This document shows positions 57,297 to 64,000 of a stretch of DNA of 64,000 bases, one piece after another. The position numbers were made by a program, and so were the translations under genes. Under the pieces are notes generated by a model, which ran no database searches, had not been told where the DNA came from, and worked only from the letters and a program-made list of their open reading frames with translations. Each line of letters starts with the position of its first letter. The stretch's first letter is position 1. This DNA comes from Caballeronia megalochromosomata (lineage in GTDB: Bacteria; Pseudomonadota; Gammaproteobacteria; Burkholderiales; Burkholderiaceae): contig LRBF01000222.1 of the NCBI GenBank assembly GCA_001580565.1, positions 1 to 64,000 of the forward strand, in the 5' to 3' direction.

Positions 57297-59009
57297 ATGC
57301 GCAAGCTACGCTCGCAAAGCTGGTTCGGCGGTAACGACAAAGACGCCTTCATTCATCGCTCGTGGATGAAAAACCAGGGCATTCCTCACGATCAGTTCGA
57401 TGGCCGGCCGGTCATCGGCATCTGCAATACGTGGTCGGAACTCACGCCCTGCAACGCGCATTTTCGCGAGCTCGCCGAATACGTGAAGCGCGGCGTGCGC
57501 GAGGCGGGCGGCCTGCCGCTCGAATTCCCGGTGATGTCGCTCGGAGAATCCAATCTGCGGCCCACGGCGATGCTGTTCCGCAATCTCGCGTCGATGGATG
57601 TCGAAGAGTCGATTCGCGGCAATCCTATCGACGGCGTGATTCTGCTCGTCGGCTGCGACAAGACCACGCCCGCCTTGCTGATGGGCGCGGCGTCGTGCAA
57701 TCTGCCGGCGCTCGCCGTATCGGGCGGACCGATGCTGAACGGGCGCTTTCGCGGCGGCACCATTGGCTCGGGCACGGGCGTTTGGCAGATGTCCGAGGAA
57801 GTGCGCGCGGGCAAGATGACGCAGGACGAGTTCGTCGAAGCCGAGTCGTGCATGAACCGCTCGCGCGGCCATTGCATGACGATGGGCACCGCGTCCACCA
57901 TGGCGTCGATGGTCGAATCGCTCGGCATGGGCCTGCCGCACAACGCCGCGATTCCCGCCGTCGATGCACGCCGTCAGGTGCTCGCGCATGTGGCGGGACG
58001 GCGCATCGTCGAGATGGTCAAGGAGGATCTCACGATGGACAGGATCCTCACGCGCGAGGCCTTCGAGAACGCGATCCGCACGAACGCGGCCATCGGCGGA
58101 TCGACGAATGCGGTCGTGCATCTGATCGCGCTCGCGAAACGCATCGGCGTGGAACTGACGCTCGAAGACTGGGAACTCGGCTCGCGCGTGCCGTGTCTCG
58201 TGAACCTGCAGCCATCGGGCGAATACCTGATGGAAGACTTCTATTACGCGGGCGGCTTGCCCGCGGTGCTGCGTCAGCTCGGCGAGCAAGGCTTGCTGCA
58301 TCGCGATGCGCTCACCGTGAACGGCCGCACGCTGTGGGACAACGTGAGCGACGCGCCGAACTACGACGAGAAGGTCATCACGCGATTCGAGCAGCCCTTC
58401 AAGCCGCACGCGGGCATCGCCGTGCTGAAGGGCAATCTCGCGCCGAACGGCGCGGTCATCAAGCCATCGGCGGCGACGCAATCCTTGTTGAAGCATCGCG
58501 GACGCGCGGTCGTGTTCGAGAACGTCGAAGAACTGCATGCGAAGGTCGACGATGAATCGCTCGATATCGACGAACACTGCATCATGGTGCTGAAGGGCGC
58601 GGGGCCGAAGGGCTATCCGGGTTTCGCGGAAGTCGGCAACATGCCGCTGCCGAAGAAGGTGCTGCAAAAAGGCATCACAGACATGGTCCGCATCTCCGAT
58701 GGCCGCATGAGCGGCACGGCCTACGGCGCGGTGGTGCTGCACGTCTCGCCGGAAGCGGCGGCGGGCGGTCCGCTCGCGCTCGTGCAGACGGGCGACATGA
58801 TCGAACTCGACGTCGAGGCGCGGCGTCTCAATCTCGAAGTCTCCGACGAAGAACTGGCGAAGCGTCGCGCCGCATGGAAAGCGCCCGAGCTGCCGAAGCG
58901 CGGCTACTATCGCCTGTATGTGGAGCATGTCCTGCAGGCGGACCAGGGCGCGGACCTGGACTTCCTCGTCGGTTCCAGCGGTGCGCCCGTACCGCGCGAT
59001 TCGCATTGA
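57297..59009 (+). CDS. IlvD/Edd family sugar-acid dehydratase
   Basis: 570 aa. Fe-S dehydratase of the pentonate group (L-arabinonate/D-xylonate type). Cluster cysteines are in GICNTWSELTPCN, LVGCDKTTPALL and SRGHCMTMGTAST; the catalytic-site Ser is in SDGRMSGTAYG. It makes a 2-keto-3-deoxy sugar acid, which the DapA-family protein 13 bp downstream could cleave. Substrate not determined from sequence. Confidence 0.87.
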   Translation: MRKLRSQSWFGGNDKDAFIHRSWMKNQGIPHDQFDGRPVIGICNTWSELTPCNAHFRELAEYVKRGVREAGGLPLEFPVMSLGESNLRPTAMLFRNLASMDVEESIRGNPIDGVILLVGCDKTTPALLMGAASCNLPALAVSGGPMLNGRFRGGTIGSGTGVWQMSEEVRAGKMTQDEFVEAESCMNRSRGHCMTMGTASTMASMVESLGMGLPHNAAIPAVDARRQVLAHVAGRRIVEMVKEDLTMDRILTREAFENAIRTNAAIGGSTNAVVHLIALAKRIGVELTLEDWELGSRVPCLVNLQPSGEYLMEDFYYAGGLPAVLRQLGEQGLLHRDALTVNGRTLWDNVSDAPNYDEKVITRFEQPFKPHAGIAVLKGNLAPNGAVIKPSAATQSLLKHRGRAVVFENVEELHAKVDDESLDIDEHCIMVLKGAGPKGYPGFAEVGNMPLPKKVLQKGITDMVRISDGRMSGTAYGAVVLHVSPEAAAGGPLALVQTGDMIELDVEARRLNLEVSDEELAKRRAAWKAPELPKRGYYRLYVEHVLQADQGADLDFLVGSSGAPVPRDSH

Positions 59010-59022
59010 GCGGAGGCGATCG

Positions 59023-59943
59023 ATGCCGGATCATCAAACGCCGCCGCCCGGCATGTGGCCGGTGCTCTACGCCTATTTCGACGCGCTGAACTGCATCGAC
59101 CGCGACGCCACGCGCAGGCAGATCGACGCGACCATCGCGGCGGGCGCGCCCGCCATCGTCACGCTCGGTCTGGCGACCGAAGTGAACCGCCTGTCCGACG
59201 ATGAAAAGCGCACGATGATCGACGATTGCGCCGCGCATATCGCAGGCCGCGTGCCGCTCGCGGTCACGATCAGCGGCGACAGTGTCGAGCAGCAGGTCGC
59301 GCTCGCCGACTATGCGCTCGAACGCGGTGCATCGTGGCTCATCCTTCAGCCGCCATCGATGCGCGGTGAGCCCGAAGCGTTCTACTACGACTTCTTTGCG
59401 TCCGTGCTCGAACGAACCGGCGCGAATGCGGGCATTCAGAACGCGCCGGAATATCTCGGCGTCGGTCTGTCCGCGGAATCGATTGCCGCGCTCGCCGCCG
59501 AGCGGCCCAACTTTCGCCTGCTGAAAGGCGAGGGGCCGGCCGTGACGATCCGCGCGACGATTGAACGCCTGCGCGCGCTCGGACAGACGCTCGCGATGTT
59601 CAACGGGCGCGGCGGGCAGGAACTGATCGACAATCTGCGTGCGGGCTGCGATGGCTTGATCGTCGCGCCGGATGCGTTCGATCGTCAGGCCGCGATTCAT
59701 CACGCGTTCGCCGAAGGACGCGAGCATGACGCCGAGTCGCTGTATGCGGAAACGCTGCCGGAAATCGTCTTCGTGATGCAGTCCCTGGAAACGCTCACCT
59801 GTTACGGCAAGCGCATCGCGGCATGGCGCATGGGCTTCGATGTGCTGCACGATCGCGGCGCGCGTCCGACGCAGTTCGGCATCGAATGCGCGCGGCGTTT
59901 CGCGCAACGCCTCGGGCCGGCATCGCGCGTGTTGCGTCGATGA
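59023..59943 (+). CDS. DapA/NAL-family aldolase or dehydratase
   Basis: 306 aa TIM barrel. The Schiff-base lysine is Lys168 (FRLLKGEGP). The usual Tyr of the YNxP motif (Tyr133 of DapA) is Gln139 here (GIQNAPEYLG), so it is not a standard DapA. CGGAGG precedes ATG 59023. Genes of this kind beside IlvD/Edd dehydratases act on 2-keto-3-deoxy sugar acids. Confidence 0.83.
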   Translation: MPDHQTPPPGMWPVLYAYFDALNCIDRDATRRQIDATIAAGAPAIVTLGLATEVNRLSDDEKRTMIDDCAAHIAGRVPLAVTISGDSVEQQVALADYALERGASWLILQPPSMRGEPEAFYYDFFASVLERTGANAGIQNAPEYLGVGLSAESIAALAAERPNFRLLKGEGPAVTIRATIERLRALGQTLAMFNGRGGQELIDNLRAGCDGLIVAPDAFDRQAAIHHAFAEGREHDAESLYAETLPEIVFVMQSLETLTCYGKRIAAWRMGFDVLHDRGARPTQFGIECARRFAQRLGPASRVLRR

Positions 59944-59944
59944 A

Positions 59945-60919
59945 TCATCGCGCCGGGCGGCGTGTGAAGCGCTGCTCGGTCACCGACGTGCCCCATTGCG
60001 TGCCTTCGGCTTCATCGGTCAGGGTGAAGCCGAACGATTCGTACAAGTGACGCGCGGCGTCGAGGCTCTTGAAGGTCCAGAGATATGTTTCGTCATACTT
60101 ATCATCAACGAAGGCCATCGCGCGCGCCATCAATTGTCTGCCGATGCCGCTGCCACGCAATGCATCGTCGATGATGAACCAGCGCAGATGCGCGACGCGC
60201 GTCGCCGCATCGCCGTCGATCGCGAGCGAGCCGAGCGTGCGCTCGCCTTCCATGACGAGCCACAGCGCCTTGCCCGGCGCGGGCAGGCTTTCGGCGAACG
60301 CGGCCAGTTCCGTCGCAACCCTGCGCTCGAAGAACACGCCGAAGCTCGCATGCTGCGCGTAGAAGCGCGCGTGCAGGCTCGCCACATCGCCGATGCAGCC
60401 CGGCCGATACCCCTCGACGATGCGCACGCTTTCCGCATGCGCGGCGTGCGGCGCCTTGTGGTCGTGACCGTGCGCGAGCGCATCGGCATAGAGCGCGAGC
60501 GAGCGCACGAGCGTCTGCTGATCTTCGGGCACCATGCGGCGCAGCGCGTCGGAGACCTGATCCGTTGCGAATTTGTCGATCTTTCTGCGCAGCTTCTGAC
60601 CTGCCGTCGTGAGGTAGAGCTCGGATGAGCGCGCGTCCTCGTTCGATGTCTGCCGCGTGACGAGTCCCGCCGCTTCGAGCCGCGCAATCTGCCGGCTCGC
60701 GTTGGACTTGTCGAGCCGCAGGATGTGCGCGATATCGCGCGCCTGGATGCCGGGCGTCGCGCCGATCTCGATGATCGCGTGTACGGCCGACGGCGCAAGG
60801 CCGCTGTCCGCGAGCGTGTTGCGCATGAAGCCCAGTTCGCGCACGAGCTTGCGCGAGAACTCACGCAGTTCGAGGATGGTTTTATCGCGGGATTGAACGG
60901 GTGTGTCGATGAAGTCCAT
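59945..60919 (-). CDS. MarR-GNAT fusion protein
   Basis: 324 aa. N-terminal MarR winged HTH (QARDIAHILRLDKSNASRQI, AAGLVTRQTSNEDARSSELYL) and C-terminal GNAT acetyltransferase domain (RWFIIDDALRGSGIGRQLMARAMAF). I chose ATG 60919 with GGAG 5 nt upstream; a frame of 9 more codons exists. Two matching palindromes lie directly upstream, so autoregulation is likely. Target of acetylation unknown. Confidence 0.88.
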   Translation of the reverse strand: MDFIDTPVQSRDKTILELREFSRKLVRELGFMRNTLADSGLAPSAVHAIIEIGATPGIQARDIAHILRLDKSNASRQIARLEAAGLVTRQTSNEDARSSELYLTTAGQKLRRKIDKFATDQVSDALRRMVPEDQQTLVRSLALYADALAHGHDHKAPHAAHAESVRIVEGYRPGCIGDVASLHARFYAQHASFGVFFERRVATELAAFAESLPAPGKALWLVMEGERTLGSLAIDGDAATRVAHLRWFIIDDALRGSGIGRQLMARAMAFVDDKYDETYLWTFKSLDAARHLYESFGFTLTDEAEGTQWGTSVTEQRFTRRPAR

Positions 60920-60931
60920 GACGTCTCCATC

Positions 60932-60980
60932 GGTTGCGAAGCGCAACCAGATTCGTTTAATCTAGTTGCGAATCGCAACT
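60932..60980. promoter_or_regulatory. paired operators of the MarR-GNAT gene
   Basis: Two inverted repeats of one design, ggttgcg-aag-cgcaacc (60932-60948) and agttgcg-aat-cgcaact (60964-60980), have centres 32 bp apart (three helical turns). The first begins 13 bp upstream of the start codon. Consensus RGTTGCG-AAN-CGCAACY. Confidence 0.7.
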
Positions 60981-60999
60981 TTCGCAAGCGAAAATCGCG

Positions 61000-61017
61000 C
61001 TCCCGAAAATTCTCACC
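61000..61017 (+). repeat. solitary origin-type iteron 17 kb from the origin
   Basis: ctcccgaaaattctcacc fits the 18-bp origin iteron consensus fully. It lies in the gap between the MarR-GNAT gene and hpnL, ending one base before the hpnL stop codon. Rep could bind it. Confidence 0.7.
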
Positions 61018-61018
61018 T

Positions 61019-62017
61019 TTAGCCGCGATTGCGGGCGAACGCTTGCGTGCGTCCTGATTCGGCAACGCGCAGCAGCACGAGCGCGATGCCGCCCCACACG
61101 AACTCGCGCACGCGCCGCAGCAACGCGAACGAGAGCGCCGCCTGTCGATCGACGCCGAACGCCGACGCGATGGCGACGATCGTCGCCTCCTGCACGCCGA
61201 GTCCCGCGGGCGCGATGAACACAGCGTTGCGCACCGCCTGCGTGAGCGTTTCGATGGCAATCGCCCCAGCGATGGAGACCGGATGGCCGAGCATGTCGAA
61301 CGCCGCAAAGACTTCGACTGCGCCGAGCACGTATCCCGCGAACTGCCACGCGAAGGCGCGCGCGAGCAGCGGCATGCGCCGCAACAACCCGCGAATATCG
61401 CGATCGAGGCGCTTGCCGTCGAGCTTGGCGGCGAGCGCGTGAGCGGGATCGAGCCAGCGCCGCGCCATGGCTTCGAGCCGATGAAACGGCGCGCCCTTGT
61501 GCGCGACGACGAACGCCGCCACGCAGATCGGCAACGAAGCGATCAGGCCCACGCCGATCACGTTGCCGATGCCGCTGCCCGAACCGCTCGCATGAACGCG
61601 CAGCAGAAGGAGGCCGAGCATCGCGAGCGCATATTGAACGGCGATCGTCACGAGCATCTCGACGATCACCGATGCGCTGACGCGACTCACATCCGGCAGA
61701 TAACGCATGCCGAGCCGGATGCCCGCGAGCTCGCCACCGATGCCGAGCACGGGCAGCAGGCGTCCGACGGCTTCGCGCACGACCGCGATCCACCAGAGCG
61801 CGCTCAGGTCGATGCGCCTGTCGAGCAGAAGCTGCCATGCGCGCGCATCGAGCAGCAAGGGCAGCCCGTGCAGCGGCACGAGCCACAGCAGCACCGGTCC
61901 CGTATGCGCGATGAGCGTGAACGCGTCCGCGATGCCTTCATGTAACGCGAGCGCGACGAGCAGTGCGATGGCGGCCGGCCAGCGCAGCCAGGCGAGGTGT
62001 TTGAGCCACACCGTCAC
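61019..62017 (-). CDS. hpnL: HpnL-type membrane protein (flippase-like, LPG-synthase TM family)
   Basis: 332 aa, about 8 membrane helices, UPF0104/lysylphosphatidylglycerol synthetase TM family. Typical blocks are GIGGELAGIRLGMRYL, VSASVIVEMLVTIA and FIAPAGLGVQEATIVAIAS. The start is GTG 62017, overlapping the hpnK stop (GTGA), which supports it over upstream codons. In hopanoid clusters HpnL is thought to move hopanoid lipids between membranes. Confidence 0.85.
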   Translation of the reverse strand: MTVWLKHLAWLRWPAAIALLVALALHEGIADAFTLIAHTGPVLLWLVPLHGLPLLLDARAWQLLLDRRIDLSALWWIAVVREAVGRLLPVLGIGGELAGIRLGMRYLPDVSRVSASVIVEMLVTIAVQYALAMLGLLLLRVHASGSGSGIGNVIGVGLIASLPICVAAFVVAHKGAPFHRLEAMARRWLDPAHALAAKLDGKRLDRDIRGLLRRMPLLARAFAWQFAGYVLGAVEVFAAFDMLGHPVSIAGAIAIETLTQAVRNAVFIAPAGLGVQEATIVAIASAFGVDRQAALSFALLRRVREFVWGGIALVLLRVAESGRTQAFARNRG

Positions 62018-62847
62018 GTGGCCGGCTCCGGCGTACGCGCGTGGCCGAACACATCCGCGAAGCCGCCGTGCATCGCGCCGGTCGATTCGACGGCGCGCGC
62101 GACCCGCGGCGAGCACAAGGCAGCCAGTTCATCCGCATGGCGATAGTCGCGCATCGATGGCGTCAACGGGTCGCCGTTCGTCGCGGGATGGCTATAGATT
62201 TCGAGCACGCCTTCAGGCGCTTTCGCGAGCGTCGCGAGGAGCGCGGCCTCATCCATGTGACCCGTCTCCGCGATCCCCGCGACCCAGTCGTTATAGACGA
62301 TGCCCGCATTGTCGAGCCGCTTTTTCATCAGCGCGACCCACGGTCTGAGAAAGAGCGAGCCGCGCATCTCGCGCGGCAGGCGCATCGCGCGCATGCCGAA
62401 CTGCGGCCCGATTTCGAGGATCAGCGCGAGCACGGTCGGATGCAGATGAAAGTGCTTGTGCACGTTGACGTGATCGAGTTCGAGGCCGGTTGCGGCGAAG
62501 GCCCTGAATTGCGCGTAAATCTCGATCGCGAGCTGCCGCCGCACGCCCGGCAGAAAGAAGAAGCGCACGCCGTTCTCGAACATGGAGCCTTGGAAAGCGC
62601 CGCGCGCATCGACGAGATCCGGTATCGACCAGTGCGGCAGCGACGCGGCGCCATCGGTCAGAACGAGATGCAGCCCGACGCGCAAGGCGGGCAGTTCACG
62701 CGCGGTCTTCACGGCGTCGTAGGCGGCGCGCGCGCCGACCATCAGGCTCGCGCAGTTGAGCACGCCCTCGCGATGCGCGCGCGCGACCGCTTCGTTCACA
62801 CGTTCGTGCAGCCCGAAGTCGTCGGCGGTGAAGATGATCCCGCGCAC
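62014..62847 (-). CDS. hpnK: HpnK, YdjC/ChbG-type deacetylase of hopanoid biosynthesis
   Basis: 277 aa, carbohydrate deacetylase fold. Metal and active-site residues are in FTADDFGLHERVN, VGLHLVLTDG and HVNVHKHFHLHP. Thought to deacetylate an N-acetylglucosaminyl hopanoid on the way to bacteriohopanetetrol derivatives. GTG start at 62847, 4 nt after the hpnJ stop. Confidence 0.88.
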   Translation of the reverse strand: MRGIIFTADDFGLHERVNEAVARAHREGVLNCASLMVGARAAYDAVKTARELPALRVGLHLVLTDGAASLPHWSIPDLVDARGAFQGSMFENGVRFFFLPGVRRQLAIEIYAQFRAFAATGLELDHVNVHKHFHLHPTVLALILEIGPQFGMRAMRLPREMRGSLFLRPWVALMKKRLDNAGIVYNDWVAGIAETGHMDEAALLATLAKAPEGVLEIYSHPATNGDPLTPSMRDYRHADELAALCSPRVARAVESTGAMHGGFADVFGHARTPEPAT

Positions 62848-62851
62848 GCGC

Positions 62852-64000
62852 TCACGCCTCGCGCGCGCGCAGAAAGCGGAAGAACTCGACGCCTTCGCGC
62901 AGGCGCCGCGTCATCATGTCCCAGCTCGTGAGCATCTCGCGCACGATCTCCCAGATCTTCGACGGACGGAAATAGAAGCGCTTGTAGAAGCGTTCGAGAT
63001 CGTTATAAATCTCCTCGCGCGACAGATGCGGATAACCGATCGCGGCAAGCTGCACGCCTTCCTTGCTGACGAGATTGATGACCTTGTTCTCAGCGAGCCA
63101 GCCGTTCTCGACCGCCTGCGCGTAAAGCGTCGTGCCGGGGTAGGGCGCCGCGAGCGAGACCTGGATCGTATGCGGGTTGATCTCCTTCGCGTAGCGAATG
63201 GTCGTTTCGATCGTCTCCTTCGTCTCGCCCGGCAAGCCGAGGATGAACGTGCCATGCACCTTGATGCCGAGCTTGTGGCAATCGTCGGCGAAGCGCCGCG
63301 CGATATCCGTGCGCAGGCCCTTCTTGATGTTCAGGAGGATCTGATCGTCGCCGGATTCATAGCCCACGAGCAGAAGGCGCAAACCGTTCTCCTTCATGAT
63401 CTTGAGCGTCGCATAGGGCACGTTCGCCTTCGCGTTGCATGACCACGTGACGCCGAGCTTTCCCAGCCCGCGCGCAATCTCTTCGACGCGCGGCCTGAAG
63501 TCGGTGAAGGTGTCGTCGTCGAACATGATCTCCTTCACTTCGGGCATGTTGTCGCGAATCCATTTTACTTCCGCGAGCACGTTCTCGACCGAGCGCACGC
63601 GATAGCGATGCCCGCCCACCGTTTGCGGCCACAGGCAGAACGTGCAGCGCGAACGGCAGCCGCGTCCTGTGTAGATCGATACATACGGATGCTTCAGATA
63701 GCCGATGAAATAGTTGTCGATCTTGAGATCACGCTTGTAGACCGGCGCGACGAACGGCAGCTCGTCCATGTTTTCGAGGATCGGACGCGCTTCATTGTGT
63801 TCGATCGAGCCATCGGGCAGACGGTAGCTGAGTCCCTTGATATCGGCAAACGCGCGACCCTCGGCGATCTCTCGGCACGTGAAGTCGAATTCCTCGCGGC
63901 ACACGAAGTCGATCGCTTCGCTCGCGGCGAGCGAGTTGTGCGGATCGACGGCGACCTTCGCGCCGACCATGCCGATCGCTACGCCCGGCGCACGCGCCTT
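62852..64000 (-). CDS. hpnJ: HpnJ, radical SAM protein of hopanoid biosynthesis (partial)
   Basis: The frame stays open to the window end, so the N-terminus is missing; about 382 residues are visible. The visible part begins in the cobalamin-binding-like domain (VAIGMVGAKVAVDP). The radical SAM motif CxxxCxxC is GCRSRCTFC, followed by WPQTVGGHRYR and FDDDTFTDF. In related bacteria HpnJ turns ribosylhopane into cyclitol-ether hopanoids. The internal ATG at 63970 is not the real start. Confidence 0.88.
   Translation of the reverse strand, partial: KARAPGVAIGMVGAKVAVDPHNSLAASEAIDFVCREEFDFTCREIAEGRAFADIKGLSYRLPDGSIEHNEARPILENMDELPFVAPVYKRDLKIDNYFIGYLKHPYVSIYTGRGCRSRCTFCLWPQTVGGHRYRVRSVENVLAEVKWIRDNMPEVKEIMFDDDTFTDFRPRVEEIARGLGKLGVTWSCNAKANVPYATLKIMKENGLRLLLVGYESGDDQILLNIKKGLRTDIARRFADDCHKLGIKVHGTFILGLPGETKETIETTIRYAKEINPHTIQVSLAAPYPGTTLYAQAVENGWLAENKVINLVSKEGVQLAAIGYPHLSREEIYNDLERFYKRFYFRPSKIWEIVREMLTSWDMMTRRLREGVEFFRFLRAREA

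Overview
The window reads as a piece of a secondary chromosome (chromid) of a high-GC beta-proteobacterium of the Burkholderia/Paraburkholderia/Caballeronia group. Reasons: GC-rich codon use throughout, a complete non-DnaA replication and partition module (ParA, ParB, a Rep_3-type initiator, an iteron origin and 16-bp parS-like palindromes), and typical Burkholderiaceae catabolic and hopanoid gene sets. No rRNA, tRNA, insertion sequence, prophage or CRISPR array is visible.

Layout. 1-20 kb is a choline/betaine island: fdhA, betIBA, an sdaA-soxBDAG operon ending in a FolB-like gene and a small unknown gene, a GlxA-type AraC regulator with a class II aldolase, and a choline/betaine ABC transporter (choV-choW-choX) with a GbdR-like regulator inside it. 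Together these cover uptake, choline to glycine betaine, sarcosine to glycine plus one-carbon units, serine to pyruvate, and formaldehyde removal. The two middle demethylation steps are not in the window. 20-26 kb holds unrelated single genes: a 50-aa small protein with its own promoter, a membrane protein, MgtC, an AGE epimerase, a chemoreceptor and a PaaI thioesterase. 26-36 kb is an IclR-controlled sugar operon that fits the non-phosphorylated L-fucose route (ABC importer, aldose dehydrogenase, lactonase, split UxaA-type dehydratase, SDR, diketo-acid hydrolase).

39-46.5 kb is the replicon core: parAB; rep on the opposite strand; about 1.4 kb of origin DNA with 19 same-direction 18-bp iterons; a KfrA-like coiled-coil protein ending in a zinc ribbon; and a tyrosine-recombinase-fold protein that lacks its catalytic tyrosine and most other active-site residues. 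parS-like sites occur at 28.9, 39.1, 39.2, 40.0, 49.1 and 51.1 kb. Two single iterons lie outside the origin, at 45.5 kb (inverted) and 61.0 kb. This module, with its apparently inactive recombinase and outlying Rep sites, is the most interesting part of the window.

46.7-64 kb: a DUF2252 protein, a small gene under an excellent LexA box, CsbD, a XRE-cupin regulator divergent from kbl-tdh (threonine to glycine), a YceI lipoprotein, a small exported protein, LysR/M20 amidohydrolase/MFS, an IlvD-Edd dehydratase with a DapA-family aldolase, a MarR-GNAT fusion with two palindromic operators, and the hopanoid genes hpnL-hpnK-hpnJ (the last cut by the window end).
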